From: Shinella sumterensis
GTDB lineage: Bacteria; Pseudomonadota; Alphaproteobacteria; Rhizobiales; Rhizobiaceae
Length of the DNA: 64,000 nucleotides
Assembly: GCF_004514425.2 (NCBI RefSeq)
Contig: NZ_MYFN02000001.1
Span: 186,001-250,000, forward strand
Direction: 5' to 3'
Part shown: in pieces, positions 7,389 to 15,228 of the stretch
How positions within the stretch are numbered: the stretch's first letter is position 1
Layout of the letters: every line of letters begins with the position of its first letter
The notes under the pieces: model-generated
Database searches by the model: none
What the model saw: the letters and a program-made list of their open reading frames with translations, nothing else
Told to the model about the DNA's origin: nothing
Made by a program: the position numbers and the translations under genes

Positions 7389-9347
7389 TCACACCTGCTC
7401 CTCCAACGGGAATTGTCGAACGCGGCCGCTGACGACCTGGAATTTGACGTCTCCGACATGCACGGCATAGTGCCCCAGCGTATGCACGCGGGTGCGGTCG
7501 ACGTCCGGGCAGGCGACGAGGCCGGAATCGGTAAGGGCATAGACATGCCGCGCGTCGGCCGCGAAAATGCGGTTGAGGAAGGTCAGCGTGGCGGGATCGA
7601 TGCCGGGGAGGGGCTTGCGATAACTGCCGCCGAAAAGCATGTGTCCCTCAGCATCGATCAGAAGCTGCTCGTCGACGCCACGCGCCGTTGCGGGATCGAC
7701 CTTGCCGGGCCTGGTGACGGGTTTACCACGGTAAAGCAGCGTCTCGCCCATTCGGGCGAAGGTGCAGCCGAGCGCTTCGACAGCATCGGGATCATCGATG
7801 CCGCGTTTGCGCACGCCCTCGACGATCAGCCCCTTGGCATCGCGCGCATAGGCGCCGCCGAGCACCTCGAAACTCTTCAGATCCGCCTTGACGATGACAA
7901 GCGCCGGCATGGGCGCCGTGCTGTCGAAATAATAGGCCTGCCGGCGATCGCGAAACCAGGGGCCGGACACACGCTCGAAACTCGCGGCGTCGGCACCCTT
8001 GACCGGCGAGCATCCGTAACGCTCCATCCCCGGTTCGAAATAGCGCAGCCCGTGCCTGTCCTCGGCAAAGACATCGACGATGTGGCGAAGGCTGTCATGG
8101 TCGAAATGATCCAGTGAGACCCACGCGCCATCATGCGGACGTGCCGGTCGGACCACGACACGGCTCCCGTCGCTGAAATAGGGTCCGCCCATGGGGACCG
8201 GCTCGGCGGCGTCCGCGGCCCCACGCTCCCGCCGTGCCTTTTCGCGATGCCACCAGGTGCCGGTGAGCTCGGGATGCGACTCGAAATAGGGGCTCCAGTG
8301 TTCGAATTCGGCGGATACCGATTTCGGCTCCCCACGCGAGAAGGGCCGGTCCTTGTCGTAGGCGCAATATTGGCCGGCCTCGGACGCGCAGGTGAAGCTT
8401 TGCCGGTCCGCCTCGGGGATCGGACGGTTTTCCCAGTAGATGCGGTTCCGGTCGGCGAAATACCGACCCTCGTCGCCGATCGCGTGGAAGCTGGGCGCGT
8501 CCGCGCCCTTGATTTCGACGCCATAGGCATAGACCTTGCGGCTGTCCTTGGCATAGTGGCTTTCATCGACATGGATGCCGGGTTTCTGGCCGCGTCCGTA
8601 ATAATAACTCACGATTTCGAACGTGCCGGGCTCCGCCATCGGCAGGCGCAGGTTGGTGATGTAGAAGCCGGCGGCCTTGTCGGCGCCGTAGCGCTCGTTC
8701 AGCACGGTGAAGCTTTCGGGATCGGCGCCGCGCGCGACGAACCAGAAGATTTTCGTGGGCGTCTCGCCCTGGCCGTAGACGCGCTTGGCGTCGCAGAACC
8801 AGCGATCGCCAAGCTGGCGGAAGGTCAAAGGGTCGAGGCCGGCGAGAGGCACCCCCTTTCGATCTGCGATCGGAGCACCGTCGACGCAAACATGGCTGCC
8901 ATCGTGAACGTAACGGATGACGGGAAAGCGCCGCTCGCAGATGTAGTGCGCGACCCAGTCGACATCTGCGAAGGGGCCGATGTGCGGGTTGGCTTCGACC
9001 GCCCGCCGCAGGGTGCCGAGTTCCCGGCGCATGCTGAACGGCTCGGGCACGGGCAGGTCGATGCCGTCATGTTCGGTCAGATGATCGAAGAGCGCGCGGT
9101 CCTGCTCGGGCTCAGGCAAGCCCTCGCGGGCATAGGCGCCGGCAACCCAGCCCGTATTGGCGAAGTGAAGCTGCCCGTAACGGTTGTTGCAGTGCTGCCA
9201 GCGGGCAGCGTCGATGCCGAGCCGGGAGAGGATTTCGCGTGCGGGGCGCCCCACATCGGCAAAGAGGGATGCCGCGTACCAGTGCGCATAGGGAAGGGGG
9301 AAAAGCTCGCTCAGTTCCGGTCTGTTCGAAATCGTGCTGTCCTCCAT
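7389..9347 (-). CDS. DKNYY-repeat protein, unknown function
   Basis: A 652-residue soluble protein without a signal peptide. The first 110 residues form a helical region (LPYAHWYAASLFADVGRPAREIL ...). The rest is a string of DKNYY-type repeats, each with an aromatic-Asp-x-Lys/Arg-x-Val/Ala-Tyr core followed by a line such as GADAPSFHAIG: examples are WFCDAKRVYGQG, YFADRNRIYWENRPI, WFRDRRQAYYF, AYARDAKGLIVEG and IFAADARHVYAL. DKNYY proteins are of unknown biochemical role. The ATG at 9347 begins the conserved N-terminus. It is the middle gene of a leftward trio with an exported protein (95 bases upstream) and a SecY-like protein (79 bases downstream). Confidence 0.7.
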   Translation of the reverse strand: MEDSTISNRPELSELFPLPYAHWYAASLFADVGRPAREILSRLGIDAARWQHCNNRYGQLHFANTGWVAGAYAREGLPEPEQDRALFDHLTEHDGIDLPVPEPFSMRRELGTLRRAVEANPHIGPFADVDWVAHYICERRFPVIRYVHDGSHVCVDGAPIADRKGVPLAGLDPLTFRQLGDRWFCDAKRVYGQGETPTKIFWFVARGADPESFTVLNERYGADKAAGFYITNLRLPMAEPGTFEIVSYYYGRGQKPGIHVDESHYAKDSRKVYAYGVEIKGADAPSFHAIGDEGRYFADRNRIYWENRPIPEADRQSFTCASEAGQYCAYDKDRPFSRGEPKSVSAEFEHWSPYFESHPELTGTWWHREKARRERGAADAAEPVPMGGPYFSDGSRVVVRPARPHDGAWVSLDHFDHDSLRHIVDVFAEDRHGLRYFEPGMERYGCSPVKGADAASFERVSGPWFRDRRQAYYFDSTAPMPALVIVKADLKSFEVLGGAYARDAKGLIVEGVRKRGIDDPDAVEALGCTFARMGETLLYRGKPVTRPGKVDPATARGVDEQLLIDAEGHMLFGGSYRKPLPGIDPATLTFLNRIFAADARHVYALTDSGLVACPDVDRTRVHTLGHYAVHVGDVKFQVVSGRVRQFPLEEQV

Positions 9348-9442
9348 CTGCGTGTTCGTAGTGCGCCCCAGCCCGTACCCGATTGTTCGACGTCCGCGCG
9401 GCCTGGAATATTCTTCGGAGATTCGGTTTGGCGCGCCGGACG

Positions 9443-10627
9443 CTACGGCGCGGCCATCATCCGGTCGGCCGCCCGCCTTGCCAGATCGAAAGCCGTCATG
9501 CCGGGCAGGCGGGCCACGAACGCGGCGCGACCATCGCCGGACACGGGCGGCGACCACCATGCAGCGGTGTAGAGCCTGTCGCCGCTCAGGGTGACGGTTG
9601 CGAAAACCTCTCCGGCCTCGCCTCCGGTTTTCGTGGCGATGTCAAAGTGGAAATGGTTCTTCGTGCCCTCGACGCCATCGGGCGGCGAAGCGCTGTCGCT
9701 CGACAGCAGTTTCGCGCTACCGAAATCCGGCGACTGCCTGGCGATGAAATCGCGCAGGAACGTCTCTCCATCGCGTGCGATGTCGAAGCCGGCGGGCGCA
9801 TCGAAAGCGCCCAGCCAGACGAGGCCGGCATCCTTGCCATCGCGCTTGCGCACCATGCTGAGCTCGGCGGGGACGCCGCCCTGGAAGTCGTTGATGGCGA
9901 TGCTCCAGGCGGACGAAACCGGCAGGGCCACGGTGCGTGACCCGAGTTTCAGCGGGACATCGGTCATGCCGGCCCAATGGCTGACCGGCTTGCCGTCGGC
10001 AAAGGTCAGGCCATCGAGCGCCGTTCGTGCGAATGTCTCGATGTTCCCGCCGGTCGCGAAGGCGCTTTCCTCGTCCGTACCGGCGGGCGTGGCGATGAAA
10101 TGAAAGACGAGGAGCTTGGTGCCGCGTGTCAGGCAGTGCGAATAGGCCACCTGCTCGAACCGGCCGTCTTTGACGCGCATGCTGCGCACGGATGCGCTCG
10201 ACAGGTCGTCCGCGATGGATCGCGAGAAAACTTCGAGGCCAATCAATCCCACCTCGTAGAGGCAGACCCGTAATGCCGCCGCCGGATATTGGAGATCCAG
10301 CGCCATGATGGTCACGTCCGCCGGCACGGTCGCCGATGGTGCGATCTTGCCGACCACCGTCACGTTGCCGGCGGTACCCGCCTGGCGGGGCTGGATTTCC
10401 ACGGTCTGGAAATCGGCGTTGGCGGGAACGAGGATTTCGCCCCGCAGGTCCGTACTTCCGAAGTCGAAGGTCTGTTTCCTCCAGCCCGCCGGTACGGGCT
10501 GTTGCGCCCACACGTGGCACGATGCCGCAAGCCAGATCAGGAGGCCGATGACACCGTAGCGGAACGCAGCGTCCAGGCGCCGGTTACGGTCGAGTTTTGT
10601 TTCCGGATGGCTCAGTCTGCGCGTCAC
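9443..10627 (-). CDS. Exported protein of unknown function
   Basis: A 394-residue protein with an extended N-terminal region (about 22 residues, basic) and then a signal sequence ending near SCHVWAQQ (GVIGLLIWLAASCHVWAQQ), so it is probably periplasmic. The mature part is beta-rich and contains two cysteines (VCLYEVG, YSHCLTRG) that could form a disulfide. A C-terminal segment, YTAAWWSPPVSGDGRAAFVARLPG, reads like a domain end. The GTG at 10627 is preferred because AGAGGG lies five bases upstream. No family is recognised. It is the first gene of the trio with the DKNYY and SecY-like genes. Confidence 0.6.
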   Translation of the reverse strand: MTRRLSHPETKLDRNRRLDAAFRYGVIGLLIWLAASCHVWAQQPVPAGWRKQTFDFGSTDLRGEILVPANADFQTVEIQPRQAGTAGNVTVVGKIAPSATVPADVTIMALDLQYPAAALRVCLYEVGLIGLEVFSRSIADDLSSASVRSMRVKDGRFEQVAYSHCLTRGTKLLVFHFIATPAGTDEESAFATGGNIETFARTALDGLTFADGKPVSHWAGMTDVPLKLGSRTVALPVSSAWSIAINDFQGGVPAELSMVRKRDGKDAGLVWLGAFDAPAGFDIARDGETFLRDFIARQSPDFGSAKLLSSDSASPPDGVEGTKNHFHFDIATKTGGEAGEVFATVTLSGDRLYTAAWWSPPVSGDGRAAFVARLPGMTAFDLARRAADRMMAAP

Positions 10628-10742
10628 GAATGCCCTCTGTCGCACTGCTGTTCAGTCCGACAAGATATAGGCGCGGGCGCGAGAGTTAAACCGCAAGCGT
10701 TCTATATCAGAACATCGTCAAGGACGGACGGCCTCCGCTGGC

Positions 10743-10925
10743 CTAGCGGAAACGGACTGGTCGTTTCGTCAGGTTCATCTGGATCGCCAAGCGGTCCGCG
10801 AATGGCCCGATCAGGCGGACCAGCTTCCGGGCTTCCGCTTCGTGTATGCCCTGCTGCCTGCAGTAGAGCACGACGTCATACACCCTGACCTGCGCTACGG
10901 AGCGATTGCTGTCGACGTGTTGCAT
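10743..10925 (-). CDS. Small protein, DUF3606-like
   Basis: A 60-residue protein: QVRVYDVVLYCRQQGIHEAE followed by ARKLVRLIGPFADRLAIQMN resembles the Tyr-x-Val-x-Tyr-Trp ... Leu-x-x-Ala-Val-x-x-Val-Gly pattern of DUF3606 proteins, though the match is loose. GGAGGAACACC precedes the ATG. A stress-type promoter (GGAAC-N18-TT) ends 27 bases upstream and a GTACG-N4-CGTAC palindrome lies beyond it. The adjacent sigma and Crp/Fnr genes suggest it belongs to a stress response. Function unknown. Confidence 0.65.
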   Translation of the reverse strand: MQHVDSNRSVAQVRVYDVVLYCRQQGIHEAEARKLVRLIGPFADRLAIQMNLTKRPVRFR

Positions 10926-10951
10926 GGTGTTCCTCCCGGTGAAGCCGGCAA

Positions 10952-10976
10952 AATGCGCGCGGAGGCGGGAAGTTCC
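10952..10976 (-). promoter_or_regulatory. EcfG/RpoE2-type promoter (GGAAC-N18-TT)
   Basis: On the minus strand GGAAC (10976-10972) is followed after 18 bases by TT (10953-10952), the pattern of rhizobial general-stress sigma promoters. It lies 27 bases upstream of the small gene starting at 10925, oriented towards it. Confidence 0.65.
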
Positions 10977-10991
10977 GCGGGGAAAAGCTCC

Positions 10992-11005
10992 GTACGAAAC
11001 CGTAC
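10992..11005. promoter_or_regulatory. GTACG-N4-CGTAC palindrome, site 1
   Basis: A perfect 5-4-5 inverted repeat with spacer AAAC between the divergent small gene (10925) and the Crp/Fnr gene (11174). Two further copies with different spacers lie before the sigma gene and before 12685. The geometry is that of an FNR box, so the neighbouring Crp/Fnr protein is the likely binder (inference). Confidence 0.6.
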
Positions 11006-11173
11006 GAATGCGATGCGGCGCCTGCGGGCGGGAGACCTCTGTCCGCTTTCGTACCGACCCTCCGGACCGGGTTGTTTCGCCGATTGTATGGCCATAGATG
11101 GACAGCCATTGACTTTGGGAGAGACCGAGGCCTTTGGCGGATATGCGGTCGATGAACTGCATTGGATTTATTG

Positions 11174-11905
11174 ATGGCAGCTGGTTGTGACGGCGGGTTT
11201 CGGAACAACCTTCTTCGGCGTCTACCGGCAGCGAGCCTGCAACGGATTTTGCCGCATCTCGAACGGGTGCGGCTTCCCCGATGGCATCAGCTGTCTTCAC
11301 CCCAGCAGCCGATGAAACACGCCTATTTCTTCGAAAGCGGCATAGCATCGGTGGTTATCCGCTCGCCTGATGGACGGTGCAGCGAAATCGGCATCGTCGG
11401 CAGGGATGGCATGTATCCCGCCTCGGCCATTCTGGACGTGGACGCTGATCCATTCTCGGTCCACATGCAGATCCAGGGCGAAGCGCACCGGATTGCCACG
11501 CCCGCTCTCAAGTCGATGATGGCCGAAGATCCGGAGATCCACCGGTTGCTTGCCTGTTACGTCCAGGCGCTGACCGTCCAGCAGGCCTACACCTCGCTCT
11601 CCAACGCGGTGCACCAGATCGGCGAGCGTCTCGCCCGCTGGATCCTAATGTGCCATGACCGTGTGGACGGAACGGAGATCAGTCTGACGCACGAGTTCAT
11701 GTCGATGGTGCTTGCGGTCAGGCGTCCCAGCATCACCACGGCGCTCCACGTGCTGGAAGGCAAGAAGCTCATCTATTCCGAACGGGGTGTCGTCAGCGTC
11801 CGCGACAGAGCGGGGCTGGTCGCCTTCGCGCGGGACGCCTATGGCGAATGCGAGCGGGAATATGAACGCCTCATCGGGGCAAGCATCGCGCGTCCCTCGG
11901 ACTGA
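11174..11905 (+). CDS. Crp/Fnr-family transcriptional regulator
   Basis: About 243 residues: an N-terminal cyclic-nucleotide-binding-like beta barrel (about 20-130; PMKHAYFFESGIASVV, SEIGIVGRDGMYP), a dimer helix (QALTVQQAYTSLSNAVHQIGE) and a C-terminal winged helix with GERLARWILMCHDRV, LTHEFMSMVLAVRRPSITTA and LHVLEGKKLIYSERGVVSV. The N-terminal Cys pattern of true FNR is absent, so oxygen sensing by a [4Fe-4S] cluster is not indicated, and the ligand is unknown. The ATG at 11174 is chosen over a TTG four codons earlier; neither has a clear ribosome-binding site. The gene has no GGAAC-type promoter, but a GTACG-N4-CGTAC palindrome lies upstream, which suggests autoregulation. A paralogue is encoded at 16042-16776. 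Confidence 0.85.
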   Translation: MAAGCDGGFRNNLLRRLPAASLQRILPHLERVRLPRWHQLSSPQQPMKHAYFFESGIASVVIRSPDGRCSEIGIVGRDGMYPASAILDVDADPFSVHMQIQGEAHRIATPALKSMMAEDPEIHRLLACYVQALTVQQAYTSLSNAVHQIGERLARWILMCHDRVDGTEISLTHEFMSMVLAVRRPSITTALHVLEGKKLIYSERGVVSVRDRAGLVAFARDAYGECEREYERLIGASIARPSD

Positions 11906-11993
11906 TCGGAATATGCCTTCACGTTTTGCCGGAAACCGTGCGGTCCCGCCGATCGCGAAGCGCGACCACGTGCGCATTTCCGCGCGGTGATCC

Positions 11994-12007
11994 GTACGAT
12001 AACGTAC
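11994..12007. promoter_or_regulatory. GTACG-N4-CGTAC palindrome, site 2
   Basis: Perfect 5-4-5 inverted repeat with spacer ATAA, 48 bases before the start of the EcfG-like sigma gene and 89 bases after the Crp/Fnr stop codon. This suggests that the sigma gene is controlled by the upstream Crp/Fnr protein (inference). Confidence 0.6.
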
Positions 12008-12054
12008 CGCAACCTCTTTGAAGCCGTCTCGTTCCCTTTGAAATGGAGGAACGA

Positions 12055-12567
12055 ATGGACGCCGTGGTTACTGCCCCAATCGAGCAGACAGTTCATGCCC
12101 AGATCGAAGCCCAGTTGCCTGCCCTCAGGCGGTTTGCGCGGCAATTGTGTCGTGCAATCAGTGATCGCGAAGACCTCGTTCAGGAAACGGTGATGCGGGC
12201 CCTGCGGTCCTCCCATCAGTTTCGCCCGAACACAAATCTCCGCTCATGGTTGTTCACGATCATGCGCAACACCTTCAACACCGAATATCGTCGCCGCTGC
12301 CGGGAGCCCGCCGGCATGGATCCGGAGCGTTTCGAACGGATCAGCATCAGCGCGCCGCAGGAATGGGCGGTCTGCCGCAGCGAATTGCGATCAGCGCTCA
12401 AGCGCATTCCTTTCAGCACCCGCCGCACATTGCTGCTGGTGGCGATGGGTGTCAGCTACATCGACACGGCAAGGCTTTGCGCCTGTGAAATCGGCACGGT
12501 CAAGAGCCGGGTCAACCGTGCGAGAAAGATGCTCGAGGACGATATCGGGCGGCCCGGGGTCATGTAG
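12055..12567 (+). CDS. ECF RNA polymerase sigma factor, EcfG (general stress) type
   Basis: A 170-residue two-domain sigma factor. Sigma-2 (about 20-90) has ALRRFARQLC, DREDLVQETVMRAL, NLRSWLFTIMRNTF; sigma-4 (about 105-160) has a helix-turn-helix ending CEIGTVKSRVNRARKML, close to the EcfG signature CAVGTIKSRVNRAR. GGAGGAACGA precedes the ATG at 12055. EcfG proteins direct RNA polymerase to GGAAC-type promoters in the alphaproteobacterial general stress response, normally under control of NepR and PhyR. Neither is encoded in this window, so this is probably an accessory paralogue. At least nine such promoters lie within 10 kb, but none drives this gene; a GTACG-N4-CGTAC palindrome lies upstream instead. 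Confidence 0.85.
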   Translation: MDAVVTAPIEQTVHAQIEAQLPALRRFARQLCRAISDREDLVQETVMRALRSSHQFRPNTNLRSWLFTIMRNTFNTEYRRRCREPAGMDPERFERISISAPQEWAVCRSELRSALKRIPFSTRRTLLLVAMGVSYIDTARLCACEIGTVKSRVNRARKMLEDDIGRPGVM

Positions 12568-12593
12568 GCGTCCACGCGCGCCAGCGCTGAGCG

Positions 12594-12629
12594 GCGGGAA
12601 CACTGTACGCTTTCGTACAGTGTTCCCGC
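12594..12629 (+). terminator. Strong hairpin after the sigma gene, containing GTACG-N4-CGTAC site 3
   Basis: A perfect 16-bp stem (12594-12609 with 12614-12629) and a CTTT loop, followed by TTTG. It can terminate the sigma transcript. Its centre (12605-12618) is also the third copy of GTACG-N4-CGTAC, 67 bases before the small gene at 12685, so it may act as an operator as well. The two roles cannot be separated by sequence. Confidence 0.65.
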
Positions 12630-12684
12630 TTTGTATTGGGCCGCAAGTTCTCTAAGCTTTCCTCTTCTCATTCAGGAGGTGAGC

Positions 12685-12912
12685 ATGTGCAGCTACACAC
12701 ATTACGGCGCATTCGATCCTGAAGAACTGGGCGCGTTGCAGTCGGTCTTCGACGAGTTGACCGCACAGCCATGGTTTGCTGCCTCGGACGAAGCGCGAGA
12801 GAGCTTTGCCAGATATCTCTTCGATACCTTCGCCGATGCTACATTCGATCCCGCCAAGCATCGCTTTGTCGTAGAGTCGTCGGCCCGCATGTTTTACGCG
12901 AAAGAGACGTAG
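12685..12912 (+). CDS. Small acidic protein, unknown
   Basis: A 75-residue acidic protein (MCSYTHYGAFDPEELGALQ ... DEARESFARYLFDTFADATF). AGGAGGTGAGC directly precedes the ATG, a very good ribosome-binding site. Predicted to be helical and cytoplasmic, with no membrane segment. It sits in the stress island and carries a GTACG-N4-CGTAC palindrome in front instead of a GGAAC-type promoter, so it may belong to the Crp/Fnr-controlled set. No family is recognised. Confidence 0.7.
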   Translation: MCSYTHYGAFDPEELGALQSVFDELTAQPWFAASDEARESFARYLFDTFADATFDPAKHRFVVESSARMFYAKET

Positions 12913-12921
12913 GCTGCGCGC

Positions 12922-13302
12922 TCAGGACTGGCCGGGCAGGGCATTCTTGTCAGCCGGTGCGGCAGGTTGGGCGTCATTGGTTTCCTTTCCCTCGACGGAA
13001 GGTGAGGGCGCCGTCGGCTGCCTGATGACGAAATAGCCGAGAATGCAGCCCACCACGACGAACAGGACCGCCAGGATAAGAGGCCCGGTCCGTGCGCGGG
13101 GTTGGTCCGAACCGTCGTCGACCGGTGGCGTTGCGGCGGCGGTATCCTTTCCATAGAGGCTTCTGACCTTCCGGTTTTGCTGCGCGCGCTCCGTCGGTGA
13201 CAGGCGTCGCTGCTTCATAACACCGTAAACCAGCACAGCCCCCAGGAGCAGCGCGCCGCCCGCAATCGCGAGAAACCAGAACTGTTCTTCCATCGCTTCC
13301 AT
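12922..13302 (-). CDS. Small two-helix membrane protein downstream of ndh
   Basis: A 126-residue protein with hydrophobic helices at about residues 8-27 (FWFLAIAGGALLLGAVLVYG) and 75-96 (GPLILAVLFVVVGCILGYF), a polar central region (RRLSPTERAQQNRKVRSLYG) and a Pro/Ala-rich tail. AGGAGG precedes the ATG at 13302. It starts 65 bases after the ndh stop on the same strand and is probably co-transcribed from the stress promoter in front of ndh. Function unknown; a partner or stabiliser of the dehydrogenase is only a guess. Confidence 0.65.
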   Translation of the reverse strand: MEAMEEQFWFLAIAGGALLLGAVLVYGVMKQRRLSPTERAQQNRKVRSLYGKDTAAATPPVDDGSDQPRARTGPLILAVLFVVVGCILGYFVIRQPTAPSPSVEGKETNDAQPAAPADKNALPGQS

Positions 13303-13366
13303 AGCGTCCTCCTGTTCGGTTCGTGAGCGCGACGCAGGCCGCCTCCGGCTTGTCGACCTCGCGGAA

Positions 13367-14698
13367 TTAACGCCCCGCTGCCGGCGGGTTCTCGAACGGT
13401 TTGTCGGGTGGATCCGATGTGTCGTCGTCACGACCGTGGTTCTCGTCGATCAGGCGTGCACTGCGTTGCCGGGTGAAGTAACGCGTTATCCACTGAATGC
13501 TGACCAGCAGGCGTTTTTCGAAATTCACCAGCAGATAGACGTGGACGAGGGCCCACAGGAACCAGGCCATGCGGCCCTTCAGGGTCCAGGACCCGAAATC
13601 GAAGATCGCGGCGTTGCGGCCGATGACGGCGGTGTTGCCACGGTTGTGAAACCGGAACGGTGCCGTGTGTGTGCGGCCGGTCAGTTTATGGCGCAGGCGG
13701 TCCGCCACATACTCGCCCTGCTGCTTGGCGACCTGCGCCAGTGCCGGAAGCGGCTTTCCATCCTCATCCGTCGCCAGGGCCGTATCGCCGATGACCGCGA
13801 TATCAGGATGCCCGGGCAGCGACAGGTCCGGTTCCACGGGGATGCGGCCCTGCTGCCCGCCTTCCACGCCTAGCCAGCGCGCAGCGGGCGAGGCACGCAC
13901 GCCCGCACCCCAGACGATGCAGCTTGTTTCGATGCGCTCGTCGCCCAGCGACAAGGAGTCGGCGTCGATTTTGGTCACGCTGCGTCCGGTCAGGACCCGA
14001 ACGCCGATATCCTTCAGATAGGCATGCGCGTAGGCCGCGAGTTTCTCCGGGAAGGCGGCAAGGATGCGGGGCCCGGCTTCGATGAGAAGGACATCGACCT
14101 CGTTCTTGTTGATGGCCTTGAAGTCGTGATGGATCATCTGGCGCGCCAGCTCGGAAATGGCGCCGGCCATCTCGACACCGGTCGGACCGCCGCCGATGAT
14201 GGCGAAGGTGAGCAGGCGTTTGCGAATGGCGGGATCGGTTGCGCGCTCCGCGCGCTCGAAGGCGGACAGCAATCGGTGGCGGATGAGCCTTGCTTCATGA
14301 ATGGTCTTGAGGCCCGGGGCGAATGGCTTCCACCCGTCGTTGCCGAAATAGTTGTATTCCGAGCCGGTCGCGATGACGAGGTCGTCATAGGGGAGCGACG
14401 TGCCGTCCTTCAGCAGAACACGGTGCCCGGTGCTGTCGATACCGACGACCTCGCCCAGCAGGACACGGATATTGTCATATCGCCCGAGCGTCCGACGCAC
14501 GGGTTCTGCGATATCGGCCGGCGACAGGGCGGCAGTGGCCACCTGGTAGAGCAGGGGCTGGAAGAGATTGTGGTTGCGCCGGTCCACGACGGTAACGGTG
14601 ATGCCCGACTTGCCGAGGCCCTTTGCGCAGGCGAGACCGGCAAAGCCAGCGCCGATGATGACGACCTGTGAATGCGTGTAAGGGTCATGGGTGGACAT
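13367..14698 (-). CDS. ndh: Type II NADH dehydrogenase (NDH-2)
   Basis: A 443-residue flavoprotein with two Rossmann folds: FAD site VVIIGAGFAGLACAKGL at about residue 12 and NADH site FAIIGGGPTGVEMAGAI near residue 165. It also has NLFQPLLYQVATAALSPADI, VIGDTA with ALAQVAKQQGEYVA (FAD and quinone region), and a hydrophobic C-terminal segment, GRMAWFLWALVHVYLLVNF, that anchors NDH-2 enzymes to the membrane. It oxidises NADH and reduces quinone without proton pumping. It has a GGAAC-N18-TT promoter, so it appears to be stress-induced respiration. The first codon is the ATG of MSTHDPYTH; the upstream in-frame extension crosses the promoter and is rejected. Confidence 0.9.
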   Translation of the reverse strand: MSTHDPYTHSQVVIIGAGFAGLACAKGLGKSGITVTVVDRRNHNLFQPLLYQVATAALSPADIAEPVRRTLGRYDNIRVLLGEVVGIDSTGHRVLLKDGTSLPYDDLVIATGSEYNYFGNDGWKPFAPGLKTIHEARLIRHRLLSAFERAERATDPAIRKRLLTFAIIGGGPTGVEMAGAISELARQMIHHDFKAINKNEVDVLLIEAGPRILAAFPEKLAAYAHAYLKDIGVRVLTGRSVTKIDADSLSLGDERIETSCIVWGAGVRASPAARWLGVEGGQQGRIPVEPDLSLPGHPDIAVIGDTALATDEDGKPLPALAQVAKQQGEYVADRLRHKLTGRTHTAPFRFHNRGNTAVIGRNAAIFDFGSWTLKGRMAWFLWALVHVYLLVNFEKRLLVSIQWITRYFTRQRSARLIDENHGRDDDTSDPPDKPFENPPAAGR

Positions 14699-14754
14699 GG
14701 TCTCTTGCGCGCCTCTTTCATGACATGTGCCGCTGCACATCAGGACAATGGGCC

Positions 14755-14779
14755 AACCTCGGCCTTCAAGGATTGTTCC
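14755..14779 (-). promoter_or_regulatory. EcfG/RpoE2-type promoter of ndh (GGAAC-N18-TT)
   Basis: Minus-strand GGAAC at 14779-14775 and TT at 14756-14755, 18 bases apart, about 57 bases before the ndh start. It is back to back with a second such promoter (14791-14815) firing the other way. Confidence 0.7.
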
Positions 14780-14790
14780 AACCTTGGCAG

Positions 14791-14815
14791 GGAACAATGG
14801 AGGCTGGCGGGGATT
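14791..14815 (+). promoter_or_regulatory. EcfG/RpoE2-type promoter (GGAAC-N18-TT)
   Basis: GGAAC at 14791-14795 and TT at 14814-14815, 31 bases before the ATG of the small gene at 14847. It is divergent to the ndh promoter. Confidence 0.7.
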
Positions 14816-14846
14816 GGCAGTGTAGTGCCAACGAGGAAAAACGGCC

Positions 14847-15122
14847 ATGCCGCATCAGCACGCTATCGAGCCTCCCAAGGAGAGTGCAGACTATCCCGGT
14901 CGCAGCGCCGACTGCGTCGCCGCGCTGCGGCCTGCCGTCGCAGACCTCGCGATAGCGGCGCCGGAGGATCTGACGACAACGATGACCACCGGGCCTGTGG
15001 GCAATTTCGCGGAGCTTGTTGCAGGAGCGGAGAGAGCAGGGTGGCGCGCCGACGAGGCGCAAGACGCCATAAGGCAGCTGGCACGCGAGCAGGAAGGCGC
15101 CCGCGGCACATTGTTCGACTGA
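14847..15122 (+). CDS. Small stress-island protein with AGW motif
   Basis: A 91-residue protein, disordered at first, then a helical segment, NFAELVAGAERAGWRADEAQ followed by DAIRQLAREQE. This resembles the core of the protein at 16992-17216 (LVVELEDAGWNMEDIALAIQ). GAGG lies ten bases before the ATG, a GGAAC-N18-TT promoter fits exactly, and a terminator follows at 15161, so a real gene is well supported although the protein is unknown. Cytoplasmic by sequence. Confidence 0.65.
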   Translation: MPHQHAIEPPKESADYPGRSADCVAALRPAVADLAIAAPEDLTTTMTTGPVGNFAELVAGAERAGWRADEAQDAIRQLAREQEGARGTLFD

Positions 15123-15160
15123 CAGGAGCCCGCTCTTTCTATCGTACCGCCTCAGAAGAA

Positions 15161-15185
15161 ACGGCGGCATCCGGAATGCCGCCGT
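15161..15185. terminator. Bidirectional terminator between convergent genes
   Basis: ACGGCGGCAT and ATGCCGCCGT form a 10-bp perfect stem around CCGGA, with CTTTC after it on one side and TTTCTT on the other strand. It lies between the convergent genes ending at 15122 and 15229. Confidence 0.75.
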
Positions 15186-15228
15186 CTTTCATCTCGTTGT
15201 TGCGGTGCCCGATCAGGGGCTGCGATGG

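Noticed and set aside
12597-12624. GGAAC inside the hairpin after the sigma gene as another stress promoter for 12685
   Set aside because: TT follows after 21 bases, outside the 18-19 spacing of all other sites, and the sequence is explained by the hairpin and palindrome.
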